DNA of 40,899 nucleotides, taken from contig RKRN01000318.1 of NCBI GenBank assembly GCA_007571365.1, forward strand, positions 1 through 40,899, given 5' to 3'. The notes below the pieces were generated by a model. That model had not been told where the DNA came from. It did no database searches and was given only the letters and a program-made list of their open reading frames with translations. Below are positions 14,964 to 23,291 of the stretch, piece after piece. Positions within the stretch are counted from its first letter, which is position 1. Every line of letters starts with the position of its first letter. The position numbers were made by a program, and so were the translations under genes. The DNA is from Candidatus Latescibacterota bacterium. GTDB lineage: Bacteria > Latescibacterota > UBA2968 > UBA8231.

Positions 14964-15971
14964 ATGAAATGGTTGCAATGTGTTATGTTAGCGGTGCTGG
15001 CCGCGCCTGCTATAGCTCAAGTTACAGTTGAAGAAATCGACTACAAAGGCTGGGCCAACTCGATTGAAATGGCCAATCCCGATGTGCGCCTAGTCGTGGT
15101 GCCGGCCATTGGTCGCATCATGCACTATGGGTTCGGCGGCGGCGAAAACATCCTCTGGTCCGATCCCGAGCTGTACGGTCAGGTGCTACCCGATGGCCAG
15201 CCCCAGGTCGATGCGGAAGGCCAGTACGTGTGGACCAACTTCGGCGGCGACAAGGTCTGGCCCAACCAGCAGAGCGAGTTTGCCAAGATCAACGGCCACG
15301 CTTGGCCGCCCGACCACGCTTTTGACGGCGCGGTACACGAGGTGGGGTTGCTGCCCGACGGGGTGGTGATTTCCAGCCCGGTGAGCGCGTACAATGGGGC
15401 GCGTAGCGTGCGCGAGATCCGCTTGGCCGAACAGGGTACGCGGGTGGAAATTGACCAGCGGATCGAAAAGCTGGCCGCGGCCAAGGTCGAGCCGTTGCGC
15501 TACACCATTTGGAACGTCACCCAGATTAAGCCGCCCGAACAGACCCTCTATCCGCTCAACCCGCACAGTCACTTCGAGCGGCGCTATCATCCTTTTGGCT
15601 TTGCCGCCGGTGCGGCCACGCGCAACTTCACCATCGAGGGCGACATTGGCATTTTTGTGCCCGATCCAGCGGAGGCGCAGAAGACGGGAGCCGACTCGGA
15701 TCGCTGGTTGGCTGGCATTGTCGGCGACGTGGTCATGGCCGAGTTCTTTCGCCGCGATGCCACCCAACACTACCCCGATGGGGGCCTGAGCGCCGAGGTC
15801 TATACTTGCCCGGATTACACCGAACTAGAGCTGTTAAGCCCTTGGGTCTATTTGCAGGTGGGCGAGACCTTGACGCACGAAATCGCTTGGGAACTGTACC
15901 GCTTGCCAGCGAGCGCGGACACGCCGCTGGCGCGGCGGCAAGCAGCTATCGAATGGCTCGGTACGCATTAG
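14964..15971 (+). CDS. DUF4380-type secreted protein
   Basis: A 335-residue protein with a Sec signal peptide (LQCVMLAVLAAPAIAQ, cleavage after about residue 19). The mature part begins VTVEEIDYKGWANSIEM, with VVPAIGRIMHYGF and the WTNFGGDKVWPNQQ segment characteristic of DUF4380 proteins. These resemble a beta-sandwich sugar-binding or mutarotase-like fold, but no function is established. The ATG at 14964 has GAGGAGC upstream and lies 10 nt after the kinase stop. Its place in a sugar operon suggests a periplasmic carbohydrate-related role. Confidence 0.72.
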   Translation: MKWLQCVMLAVLAAPAIAQVTVEEIDYKGWANSIEMANPDVRLVVVPAIGRIMHYGFGGGENILWSDPELYGQVLPDGQPQVDAEGQYVWTNFGGDKVWPNQQSEFAKINGHAWPPDHAFDGAVHEVGLLPDGVVISSPVSAYNGARSVREIRLAEQGTRVEIDQRIEKLAAAKVEPLRYTIWNVTQIKPPEQTLYPLNPHSHFERRYHPFGFAAGAATRNFTIEGDIGIFVPDPAEAQKTGADSDRWLAGIVGDVVMAEFFRRDATQHYPDGGLSAEVYTCPDYTELELLSPWVYLQVGETLTHEIAWELYRLPASADTPLARRQAAIEWLGTH

Positions 15972-15993
15972 GTTGTGAGGCTGAGGTGGTAAG

Positions 15994-17001
15994 ATGAAAC
16001 CTAAAGTGTTGGTGGACCCACATGGCTATGCACAGCCAGAGGACTTGGCGCGTCTAGGGCAAATAGTCGAGGTCGTCGAGCCGACCGAGCGTCTGTCCGA
16101 GCAGGCCCTTATCGAGGCGTTGGCCGGCTGCGCCGGCGTGATTCGCCTCGGCGGCCGCTTGCCCGAACTGACGCGGGCTGTGTTTGAAGGGGCCCCCAGC
16201 TTGCGGATTGCGGGCGTCAGTGGGGATCGCTTTGGCACGGGTATTGACTTAGCGGCTGCTCGAGAGTGCGGCGTACTGGCCGTGGATACCGACAACATAG
16301 CCTCGGCGGCGCCGGTGGCCGAGTGGGATTTGGCCCTGATGCTCTTGTGTCTGCGCAATGGAGCCGGGGTTTATCGACAGATGATGGCGGGGGCGGAGCA
16401 ATGGGCGCGGGCGGGCAACGACGACTTTGTCCACGGCGAATTGACTGGTAAGAAGGTCGGGTTGGTCGGCTGCGGGCACGTGGGGCAGCGGTTGGTCGAA
16501 TTATTAGGCCCTTTTCGGGTGGATCTGCGCGTCGCCGACCCGTATTTGTCCGCGGCAGTGGCTGCCGAGTTGGGTATTGTGCGCGGCTCGCTCGACGAGG
16601 TGTTACAACACGCCGACATCCTCGTAGTCCAAGTCCCGCATACGCCCAAGACCGCCAAAATGATCGGGTCGCCGGAGCTGGATTTACTGGGCCGCGGCCG
16701 CATCCTGATCAATTGTTGTCGCGGGCCGGTCGTGGATTACGAGGAACTGGCCGAGCGGCTGGTACGAGGCGAGCTAATCGCCGGGCTCGATGTCTTCGAC
16801 CCGGAGCCGCTACCCAAAGACAGCCGCTTGCGCCACCTGCCCAACGTCTTTGTCAGCCCCCATATAGCTTGGTATGCGCCCGAGACATTTGGCCGTTATT
16901 TCTCGATCATGGTCGATGAATTCGGGCGATTCTTTAGCGGAGAAGGGCTGCGGTTTGAACTGACCCAGCGGATGGTGGACATCCGGCACGGGCGCCTCTA
17001 G
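15994..17001 (+). CDS. D-isomer-specific 2-hydroxyacid dehydrogenase
   Basis: A 335-residue NAD-dependent dehydrogenase. The dinucleotide-binding motif is GLVGCGHVGQRL (G159, G161, G164), with an acidic VADP about 20 residues later. The catalytic triad is visible: R243 (CCRGPVVD), E271 (DPEPLP) and H290 (SPHIAW). The family reversibly reduces 2-oxo acids or oxidises 3-phosphoglycerate-like substrates. The substrate is unknown; the context suggests a sugar-acid intermediate. It starts 22 nt after the DUF4380 gene and ends at a strong hairpin. Confidence 0.9.
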   Translation: MKPKVLVDPHGYAQPEDLARLGQIVEVVEPTERLSEQALIEALAGCAGVIRLGGRLPELTRAVFEGAPSLRIAGVSGDRFGTGIDLAAARECGVLAVDTDNIASAAPVAEWDLALMLLCLRNGAGVYRQMMAGAEQWARAGNDDFVHGELTGKKVGLVGCGHVGQRLVELLGPFRVDLRVADPYLSAAVAAELGIVRGSLDEVLQHADILVVQVPHTPKTAKMIGSPELDLLGRGRILINCCRGPVVDYEELAERLVRGELIAGLDVFDPEPLPKDSRLRHLPNVFVSPHIAWYAPETFGRYFSIMVDEFGRFFSGEGLRFELTQRMVDIRHGRL

Positions 17002-17037
17002 CGGGCAAGGGGCAGGTCTGCGGCGACCTGCCCCCGC
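17001..17037. terminator. Hairpin terminator between convergent genes
   Basis: A perfect 10-bp stem GGGGCAGGTC (17009-17018) / GACCTGCCCC (17025-17034) has a 6-nt loop and an outer GCGGG/CCCGC extension. It fills the 48-bp gap between two convergent genes. There is no long T-run, so it may act as a GC-rich or bidirectional terminator. Confidence 0.7.
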
Positions 17038-17049
17038 GGAAAATGGTTC

Positions 17050-17940
17050 TTACTGGGAGCCTTGGCGACCGGGAAAGGTCAGTTCGGCAATGCCCGATTT
17101 GTCGAGGTCGCCGAGGCCCAATTTTTTCATTTTATCGTATTGACCTTTGGTCGCCTGCGCCAGCGGTAGGCTGAGTCCGGCCTGCTGCGCTAGTGCGAGG
17201 GCGATGCCGGAGTCCTTGGCGGCGTGGTCGGCGGAGAAATAGCACTCGTGGTCGCGGATGGTCATGTCCTCGCCGTCGGTTTCCAAAACCCGCGAGTTGG
17301 CCCCGGTTTGGGAAAAGACCTTCATCAGCATGGCTAGATCCAGGCCAAGGGCTTGCCCTAGCCCTAATCCCTCGGCTAACCCGGCGGTGTTGATGTTCAT
17401 GACCATGTTGACGAGGGCCTTGACTTGGGCCGCTTGGCCGGCCGGGCCGATGTAGCGCAAGTCGACGCTCAAGGCGTCGAGGATGGGCCGCACTTGGTCG
17501 AAGACGCTGCGCTGGCCGCCGCACATCAGGTACAGGGTGCCCTCGCGGGCTTGGGTGATGCTAGAGGCCATGCAGCCTTCGAGGGAGGAGGCACCGGCGG
17601 CCGCGGTGCGCTCTTCGACCTCGACGTGGACGGCCGGCGAGATGGTGGCGCAATTGATAAAGGTCGTGCCAGCCGCAGCGGCGAGCAGGGAGTCGCCGGA
17701 AGTAGCGAAGATCGAGCGCATCGCCGCATCGTCGGTCACCACGGTGATGACCACATCCGATTGAGCCGTAACCGCGGCCAGAGTTTGGGCGGCGGCGCAG
17801 CCTAGCTCGGCGGCTAGTTCTTGGGCGGCCGCGGCATTTGCGTCGAATACCGCCGAGATGTTGAAGCCTTTATCGGCGAGGTTGCGGGCCATGTTGGAAC
17901 CCATGCGCCCGACGCCGACAAAGCCGATTTTTTCTGCCAT
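17050..17940 (-). CDS. 3-hydroxyisobutyrate dehydrogenase / tartronate semialdehyde reductase-like
   Basis: A 296-residue beta-hydroxyacid dehydrogenase. It has N-terminal GFVGVGRMGSNMARNLADKG (the NAD(P) site typical of the family), FINCATISP, and GPAGQAAQVKALVNMVMN containing the catalytic Lys and Asn. The C-terminal helical half has AAKDSGIALALAQQAGLSLP. Possible substrates are 3-hydroxyisobutyrate, tartronate semialdehyde or L-threonate-like acids. An AGGAGG lies 5 nt before the ATG. It is transcribed alone, divergent from the isomerase at 18062. Confidence 0.88.
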   Translation of the reverse strand: MAEKIGFVGVGRMGSNMARNLADKGFNISAVFDANAAAAQELAAELGCAAAQTLAAVTAQSDVVITVVTDDAAMRSIFATSGDSLLAAAAGTTFINCATISPAVHVEVEERTAAAGASSLEGCMASSITQAREGTLYLMCGGQRSVFDQVRPILDALSVDLRYIGPAGQAAQVKALVNMVMNINTAGLAEGLGLGQALGLDLAMLMKVFSQTGANSRVLETDGEDMTIRDHECYFSADHAAKDSGIALALAQQAGLSLPLAQATKGQYDKMKKLGLGDLDKSGIAELTFPGRQGSQ

Positions 17941-18061
17941 GATGGCCTCCTATTAAGTTGAAGTTAGGGGGACAAACGTAGCGATTTTGCATTCGGGCTT
18001 CAAACGAGTGGTGGAAGACTCGCCCGCTAGGCCGTAAGTTTGGTGCAAAAGGAGGAACTAC

Positions 18062-18853
18062 ATGAAAATAGGAATCACGCAGATCATATTGGCAAACAGG
18101 TCGCTGGCGGACACGCTGGAGTTGTGCGCGGATGCTGGCTATCAGGCCGTGGAGTTGGTCTTTGCCGCGGGCAAGGACCTAGATCCGGATATGAGTGCGG
18201 ACGAAATCGCGCAGGTCGGGCGGCAGTGCGCGGACGCTGGTGTTGAAATCGGCAGCGTCATCGTCTGGTATCCAGAGCGCGGCAACCTGCTCAGCCGCGC
18301 CGCGAGCGAGCGCGAGCGATGCCTCAAGTGCTTGCGACGCTCGCTCGAAATCGCCGGTGCGCTGTCGGTTGATGGGGTGCTGTTGCACCCTGGTCAGCTA
18401 GCGGTTGAGGGCACCTATCAGCAGGCTTGGGATGGGTTGCGGGACGCGCTTATTGACACGGTCCCCTTGGCCGCGGAAATGGGCGCGGCCATTGGCTTGG
18501 AAAACGTCTGGAACAAGTTCCTGCTCAGTCCGTGCGAAGCGCGGCTTTTTGTCGATGAAATCGGCAGCGAGTGGGTGGGAATTTACCTCGACACGGCCAA
18601 CATGATGGCCTACGGCTATCCAGAGCACTGGATCCGCGAGTTGGGGCCGCGCATCAAGAAGGTCCATTTCAAGGACTTTTGTCGCCGCGAGCATCGCTTC
18701 GTCAACCTGCTCGAAGGGGACACCGACTGGCCGACGGTGATGGCCGAGTTAAGGGCCGTAGGATACGACTCGACGCTGATCCACGAAGTGGGCGGCAGCC
18801 GCGAGGAACTCGTCGATCTCGGGGCGCGCCTGCGCCAAATCGTCGCGTTGTAA
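18062..18853 (+). CDS. Sugar phosphate isomerase/epimerase, xylose-isomerase-like TIM barrel
   Basis: A 263-residue TIM-barrel protein of the AP-endonuclease-2/xylose-isomerase-like family. It starts MKIGITQIIL. Metal-ligand candidates appear in the usual order: IGLENVWN (Glu), YLDTANMM (Asp), VHFKDF (His) and LIHEVGG (Glu). Members include hydroxypyruvate isomerase, tagatose 3-epimerase-like enzymes and dehydroshikimate dehydratases, so a specific reaction cannot be named. AAAGGAGG precedes the start by 8 nt. It leads an operon with the bicupin and following genes. Confidence 0.87.
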   Translation: MKIGITQIILANRSLADTLELCADAGYQAVELVFAAGKDLDPDMSADEIAQVGRQCADAGVEIGSVIVWYPERGNLLSRAASERERCLKCLRRSLEIAGALSVDGVLLHPGQLAVEGTYQQAWDGLRDALIDTVPLAAEMGAAIGLENVWNKFLLSPCEARLFVDEIGSEWVGIYLDTANMMAYGYPEHWIRELGPRIKKVHFKDFCRREHRFVNLLEGDTDWPTVMAELRAVGYDSTLIHEVGGSREELVDLGARLRQIVAL

Positions 18854-18873
18854 ACTTAGGAGGAATAAGAGAT

Positions 18874-19596
18874 ATGGTGTACATCATCAATTGGCGCGAT
18901 GTCCAACCCAACATCGCCCACCTGAGCGCCGTGCATTGGGGCGGGTTGCGCGACCGCGATGGCGACGACGACCCCGACCCGCGCCACCGCCTTTCGCGCT
19001 TACAGGGCTTTGCCCGCCACGCGCTGCAAGGCCGCAAGAATTCGGATTACCACAAGCACAAAAACCTCGAACAGGTCTACTACGTGCTCTCGGGTAGTGG
19101 CCACGTACTCTTTGACCAAGAGCGCTTTCCCGTCGAGGCGGGCGATGCGGTGTACCTGCCGTCGGGCATCCATCACCAGATGTTTAACGACTCCAGCGAG
19201 GACTGGCTCGAACACCACGTGATTAGCCAAAAGATCGCGGTCGACGGCGGCGAGTTTGCCATCCGCAACTGGCGCGATGTGCCGGCGCTGAGCGACGGTG
19301 CGGGCGCGGTGCGCTGGCACCAGTTGGGTCGGGTCGGCGAGGCGGGCGTGGGTTTTACGCAGGGGCTATGCTGTATTGATCGGGAGGCTGTCCAGCCGCG
19401 AGGACAGACGGTTGAGCGGTGCTGTGAAGAGCTGGAGCAGGTTTATTACGTGTTGGAAAACAGCGGCGTCTTGGAAGCCGCCGGCGACGCACAGGAGATT
19501 CGCGAAGGGGATATGATCCACCTGCCGCCGGGCACGCGCTACGCGATTGGCAACCCGCATGCCGAGTGGCTTTCCTACCTCATCATGGCGGCTTGA
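18874..19596 (+). CDS. Two-domain cupin protein
   Basis: A 240-residue bicupin. The first cupin has the full metal motif: YHKHKNLEQVYYVLSGSG (H60, H62, E66) and a later PSGIHHQ. The second domain repeats ELEQVYYVLENSG and HLPPGTRYAI but lacks the HxH pair, so it probably binds no metal there. The ATG at 18874 has TTAGGAGG upstream, 20 nt after the isomerase stop. Possible roles are sugar isomerase, dioxygenase or ligand-binding protein; the sequence does not decide. Confidence 0.83.
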   Translation: MVYIINWRDVQPNIAHLSAVHWGGLRDRDGDDDPDPRHRLSRLQGFARHALQGRKNSDYHKHKNLEQVYYVLSGSGHVLFDQERFPVEAGDAVYLPSGIHHQMFNDSSEDWLEHHVISQKIAVDGGEFAIRNWRDVPALSDGAGAVRWHQLGRVGEAGVGFTQGLCCIDREAVQPRGQTVERCCEELEQVYYVLENSGVLEAAGDAQEIREGDMIHLPPGTRYAIGNPHAEWLSYLIMAA

Positions 19597-19599
19597 GCT

Positions 19600-19830
19600 A
19601 TGGCACTAGACCAATTGCACGCGGCGCTGTCCGCGCTGATGGCGGCCATCGACAACCGCGAGGGCGCGGCCATTGCCGCGCATCTGCGGCGGATTGACGA
19701 ACTTGGCCGAGAGTTGCGTAACCAAGCCCCGTCGAAGTTGCTCCACTACTTGGAGAAGCGCAGCTATGCCAAGGCCCTGAATTTTTTGGAAGGGCGCGAT
19801 GAGGACGAAGAGAAAAAGCCCAAGGGCTGA
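19600..19830 (+). CDS. Small helical protein, unknown function
   Basis: A 76-residue protein not recognised. It is almost wholly helical with amphipathic spacing (LDQLHAALSALMAAID, then AAHLRRIDELGRELRN) and ends in an acidic-then-basic tail EGRDEDEEKKPKG. It starts 3 nt after the bicupin stop without a clear Shine-Dalgarno, and its end overlaps the next gene by 32 nt. The tight packing supports translation. No similarity to a named family could be recalled. Confidence 0.55.
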   Translation: MALDQLHAALSALMAAIDNREGAAIAAHLRRIDELGRELRNQAPSKLLHYLEKRSYAKALNFLEGRDEDEEKKPKG

Positions 19831-20143
19831 AAGCCCCATGCGCCGGGCGTTCTACGAGACCATCGCCTGTGTGCCCTACGGCAAGGTAGCCACCTACGGG
19901 CAGATCGCCACCTTGGCCGGTTACCCGGGGCGGGCGCGGCAGGTTGGGTTCGCCTTGGCGGGGATGCCCGCCGCGCGGGAGTTGCCTTGGCACCGCATCA
20001 TCAATGCACAAGGCAAGGTCTCGCCGCGCAGCGGCCACAGGCACCTGTTGCAATACGAGCTTTTAGCCAGCGAGGGCATCGCCTTTACCGCACAACGCAT
20101 CGACCTGAAACGGTTTGGTTGGCGACCTGAGGCGGAGGATTGA
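19799..20143 (+). CDS. Alkyltransferase-like (ATL) protein, MGMT family without the active cysteine
   Basis: A 114-residue protein with the MGMT DNA-binding domain: YGKVATYGQIATLAG, RARQVGFALAG, then PWHRIINAQGKVS. In O6-alkylguanine-DNA alkyltransferases the active site is PCHR; here W64 replaces Cys, the hallmark of alkyltransferase-like proteins (Atl1/eAtl type). These bind alkylguanine and hand it to nucleotide excision repair rather than repairing it. The first ATG (19799) overlaps the previous gene by 32 nt; ATG 19838 is an alternative and removes a basic 13-residue tail. The stop overlaps the MATE start. Confidence 0.9.
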   Translation: MRTKRKSPRAESPMRRAFYETIACVPYGKVATYGQIATLAGYPGRARQVGFALAGMPAARELPWHRIINAQGKVSPRSGHRHLLQYELLASEGIAFTAQRIDLKRFGWRPEAED

Positions 20144-21477
20144 ATTCACTCGACCGCCGGATTTTTGGGCTCGCCGTCCCCAATATCCTCGCGGCCCTGT
20201 CTACGCCACTGATCGGCATTGCCGACACCGCGATGATCGGCCATTTGCCGGAAGTGGCCTTTATGGGCGCGGTCTCTACGGCGAGTTTGATCTTCAATGG
20301 CATATTCTGGTGCTTGGCCTTTTTGCGGATGGGGACCACGGCGCTGGTGGCCCAGTACAGTGGAGCCGGGGATCGACGCCAGAGCGCGGGGGTGCTCTAC
20401 CGCTCGCTGATTGTGGCTGTCTGCCTCGGCACGGGGATCGCAGCGGCCGGCGGCTGGATCGGCCGGATTGGATTCGAGTTGGCCGGCGGGTCTGTGCAAG
20501 TCCAGCACTGGGGTATGCGCTACTTCGCCATCCGGGTGTGGGAAGCTCCGTTGGCCCTGAGCGTTATGACGCTCAACGGCTTTTTCCTCGGGACTGCCAA
20601 TGCCATAGCGCCGCTCTGGGTTACGACCGTCGCCAACTTGGTCAACATCGGCGCCGACTACGCGCTTATCTACGGCAAGTTGGGTGCGCCTAAGCTGGGT
20701 GTCGAAGGGGCGGCTTGGGCTTCTGTGCTGGGCAATGCGGCGGCTTTGGCTACCGGCGGCTTTTTGCTGCTGCGCGGCTACCGCTACCGCTCCTATCTGC
20801 GGGCGTGGCCTACAAGGCTTTGGGACCTGCGGGCGATGAAGCGCTTGATGCAGACCAATGCCTTCCTCTTCGGGCGCACGCTCTGCCTGCAATTTGCCAG
20901 TTTTTTCACGCTCGGCATGGTTTCGCGGATGGGCGAAGCACCGCTGGCGGCCAATGCCGTAATTTTGCAGGTCTGGGGGCTGACTAGCTTTGCCGTGGAC
21001 GGTTTTGCCCACGCGGCCGAGACGCTGGTCGGCCGCTGCTTAGGGGCCCGCCTTTTTGCCGAGGCCCGGCAGTTGGCTTGGCGGATCCTCTGCTGGGGCT
21101 TGGGTTTGGGAGCGGGGTTTGGCTTGGCGTACTTTGTGGCTTTGGAGCCTATTGCCGCGCTGTTTACTCCGCATCGAGAAGTTGTAGAACAGGTCGGTAC
21201 GCTCTATGTACTGATCGCGCTGCTACAACCGCTGAACGCCGTGGTCTTCGTCTTCGATGGCATTTTTATTGGCGCCAGCGATATGGGGTATCTGTTCAAG
21301 GCTATGGCACTGGCGACCTTTGGGATGTTTTTGCCGGCGGCGTTGGTTTTTGTTTATTGGTTGGATTGGCAGCTAGCCGGGGCGTGGATGGCCTATAGCG
21401 GCCTGATGGTCGGGCGCTTTGTCACGCTGTGGCCGCGCTATCGCGGCGATGCTTGGTTGCAAAGCTTTGTCGAATAG
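20140..21477 (+). CDS. MATE family multidrug/cation antiporter
   Basis: A 445-residue membrane protein with about 12 hydrophobic segments and internal two-fold repetition, typical of MATE exporters. N-terminal LAVPNILAALSTPLIGIADTA and the later GTTALVAQYSGAGDRR are MATE-like motifs. It probably exports drugs or metabolites using Na+ or H+ gradients. The start is a TTG at 20140 overlapping the ATL stop, with GGCGGAGG just upstream. The length matches the family. Confidence 0.88.
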   Translation: MNSLDRRIFGLAVPNILAALSTPLIGIADTAMIGHLPEVAFMGAVSTASLIFNGIFWCLAFLRMGTTALVAQYSGAGDRRQSAGVLYRSLIVAVCLGTGIAAAGGWIGRIGFELAGGSVQVQHWGMRYFAIRVWEAPLALSVMTLNGFFLGTANAIAPLWVTTVANLVNIGADYALIYGKLGAPKLGVEGAAWASVLGNAAALATGGFLLLRGYRYRSYLRAWPTRLWDLRAMKRLMQTNAFLFGRTLCLQFASFFTLGMVSRMGEAPLAANAVILQVWGLTSFAVDGFAHAAETLVGRCLGARLFAEARQLAWRILCWGLGLGAGFGLAYFVALEPIAALFTPHREVVEQVGTLYVLIALLQPLNAVVFVFDGIFIGASDMGYLFKAMALATFGMFLPAALVFVYWLDWQLAGAWMAYSGLMVGRFVTLWPRYRGDAWLQSFVE

Positions 21478-21511
21478 ACCAGATCGATCCATTAAAGTAG
21501 GAGAGTCGAAT

Positions 21512-21793
21512 ATGAATCCCCATGTCAAACAGGTACAGCCACTGGAAGATTATCAACTGGAAGTGGTGTTTGAAAACGGCGAGCAGCGGCTATTCAATAT
21601 GAAACCCTATCTGCAGCAGGGCATTTTTGTTCGCTTGCAAAATCGCGCTGTCTTTCGAGCCGCACGTGTGGTGGCGGGTTCAGTGGAGTGGCCCGGCGAG
21701 TTGGATTTGAGCTATGATACGCTCTATCTGGAAAGCCAGCCGATGGCGTTGTGGCCTCAGTTGCCCGGCCACCAAACGGTTAGTTTGGAATAG
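21512..21793 (+). CDS. DUF2442 domain protein
   Basis: A 93-residue protein with the DUF2442 pattern: HVKQVQPLEDYQLEVVFENG, then RLFNMKPYL, and ending with VEWPGELDLSYDTLYLES. Many such proteins lie beside DUF4160 toxins or antitoxins, but no partner is present here. Function is unknown. The ATG at 21512 has TAGGAGAG upstream. It sits between the MATE gene and a cupin gene and reads in the same direction. Confidence 0.75.
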   Translation: MNPHVKQVQPLEDYQLEVVFENGEQRLFNMKPYLQQGIFVRLQNRAVFRAARVVAGSVEWPGELDLSYDTLYLESQPMALWPQLPGHQTVSLE

Positions 21794-21802
21794 GAGGAGG
21801 TT

Positions 21803-22174
21803 ATGCCTTTTATCAACCCCGCAGATTTGGCGGCCGTAGCACTTTTTCCTCAAGTCAACAGCGGCTTGGTGGCTGGCCAACAGCTAATGCTGTCTTTTTT
21901 GGACTTGGAAGAAGGCTGCGAAGTGCCCGAACACAGCCATCCACACGAGCAAGCTGGCTTGGTGCTGGCTGGGCGCTTCCGCTTTCGCATTGGGGCTGAA
22001 GAGCGCGTTACTGGCCCCGGCGACGCCTTCTTGATTCCGCCCAACGTGGTCCACTGGGGGATCGTCGAACAAGGACCGGCGCGAATCCTCGACATCTTTA
22101 GCCCGCCGCGTGAGGACTATCTGGAGCACTACAATAAACACGCCACCACCTCCACTGAGACCGTCTGGGCCTAA
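21803..22174 (+). CDS. Single-domain cupin
   Basis: A 123-residue cupin with the metal motif PEHSHPHEQAGLVLAGRFRF (HxHxxE spacing), GPGDAFLIPPNVVHWG as the second motif, and an FSPPREDYL ending seen in small cupins. It probably binds a metal and acts as a sugar or aromatic isomerase or sensor; substrate unknown. A strong AGGAGG lies 4 nt before the ATG. The following DapA-like gene begins 18 nt downstream, suggesting one operon. Confidence 0.85.
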   Translation: MPFINPADLAAVALFPQVNSGLVAGQQLMLSFLDLEEGCEVPEHSHPHEQAGLVLAGRFRFRIGAEERVTGPGDAFLIPPNVVHWGIVEQGPARILDIFSPPREDYLEHYNKHATTSTETVWA

Positions 22175-22192
22175 CGGGTACAGGAGCATACT

Positions 22193-23098
22193 ATGCGGAT
22201 ATTGCAACAGGAGCACTGCCACAACGTGTTGGTCGTGGCGATTACGCCCCGCGACGCGACGCGGGGCATTGACTTGGCGGGGATTGGTCGCAATGTGCGC
22301 TTTCTCTGCGAGCGGGGCGTTGACTTTATCATGCCGGCGTGCGGCACCGGGCTGGTGTACGACATGACCTTAGACGAATACGAGGCTGTTGTGGGGGCCT
22401 TTGTGGAGGCGGCCGCCGGGGAAGCGTTGGTGGTGCCAGGGATCGGGCCGGGATACGGGCGAGCGCTAGAAATGGGGCAGATTGCCCGCTGCTTGGGCGT
22501 CGCCGGGGTGATGGTTATGCCCATTGTCGGGCCAGCCTCAGCCGGGGGCGTTGCCACTGGTCTGCGCGACATTGCCGAGAAGGTTCAGCTGCCCACGATA
22601 CTGTATCAGCGTCGTCTGGATATTATGCCGGTCGAGCAAGTAGTGGCACTGTGTCAGCTAGAGCAAGTAGTGGGGCTTAAATACGCTGTCGACGATTTAG
22701 AGGCGTTCCGGCGGATCGTCGCCGGTGCTGGGGACGACGCGGCCATGGTCTGCGGCATGGCCGAAGATCCTTGTATCGACTATATGGCTGCCGGCGCGGT
22801 TGGGTTTAGCTCGGGGATGGCCAACTTCGTCCCGGGCCTAAGCCTGACGCTCCTAGCGCGTTTTGCCGCCGGGGACCGCGCTGGCGCAGAGGAGATTCGG
22901 CGGCAGATGGTGCCGTTTGAGGATCTGCGCGGGGAGCGAGGCGCACGCTATAGTGGCTCGGCGCTGCACGCAGCTATGGATCGATTCGGGCTGGCTGGAG
23001 GGCCCGTGGTGCCTTTTGCCGAGGACGTGGCGGCCGAAGATCGGCCGCGGTTGCACGCGCTCGTCGACGAGTTGGCTGCGGCGGAGCAGTCTGTGTAG
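22193..23098 (+). CDS. DapA/KDG-aldolase family (dihydrodipicolinate synthase-like) lyase
   Basis: A 301-residue TIM-barrel class I aldolase. The Schiff-base Lys is K163 in VVGLKYAVDD and the conserved Tyr is Y138 in TILYQR. The substrate-binding loop PACGTGLVYDMTLDEY replaces the usual GTTGE. These differences from true DapA suggest a sugar-acid lyase or dehydratase (for example 5-dehydro-4-deoxyglucarate dehydratase or KDG aldolase types). With the KDG-kinase-like gene it fits a sugar-acid pathway. A CAGGAG lies upstream. It is the last catabolic gene before the restriction island. Confidence 0.82.
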   Translation: MRILQQEHCHNVLVVAITPRDATRGIDLAGIGRNVRFLCERGVDFIMPACGTGLVYDMTLDEYEAVVGAFVEAAAGEALVVPGIGPGYGRALEMGQIARCLGVAGVMVMPIVGPASAGGVATGLRDIAEKVQLPTILYQRRLDIMPVEQVVALCQLEQVVGLKYAVDDLEAFRRIVAGAGDDAAMVCGMAEDPCIDYMAAGAVGFSSGMANFVPGLSLTLLARFAAGDRAGAEEIRRQMVPFEDLRGERGARYSGSALHAAMDRFGLAGGPVVPFAEDVAAEDRPRLHALVDELAAAEQSV

Positions 23099-23204
23099 TG
23101 ATTAGCGATGAGTCTTTTGCATGGTCTCGGGGACGCGGTAGCTTCTTCGGAGGCAAAGTTAGCTACTCAAGTTGGATTTTCACCCTTAACTCGCGGAGGA
23201 TACC

Positions 23205-23291
23205 ATGCCAATTTGGCCCTGCATTCTAGTCGGTGCAGCAGCTATAGTACAGTACAAAGAAGAACAGAGGTGCCCGCATGATTCCCGCTAA
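23205..23291 (+). CDS. Small ORF overlapping the methyltransferase start (leader candidate)
   Basis: A 28-codon frame starts ATG at 23205 with a good GCGGAGGA 4 nt upstream and ends TAA at 23289-23291, 14 nt inside the methyltransferase gene. The peptide has a short hydrophobic run (WPCILVGAAAIV) and a charged tail. It could be a leader peptide that couples translation to the methyltransferase, which itself lacks a strong ribosome-binding site. It has no helix-turn-helix, so it is not an R-M controller protein. Confidence 0.35.
   Translation: MPIWPCILVGAAAIVQYKEEQRCPHDSR

Noticed and set aside
19366-19560. Antisense ORFs in the bicupin and other catabolic genes
   Set aside because: No ribosome-binding sites or recognisable domains; explained by high GC in third codon positions.
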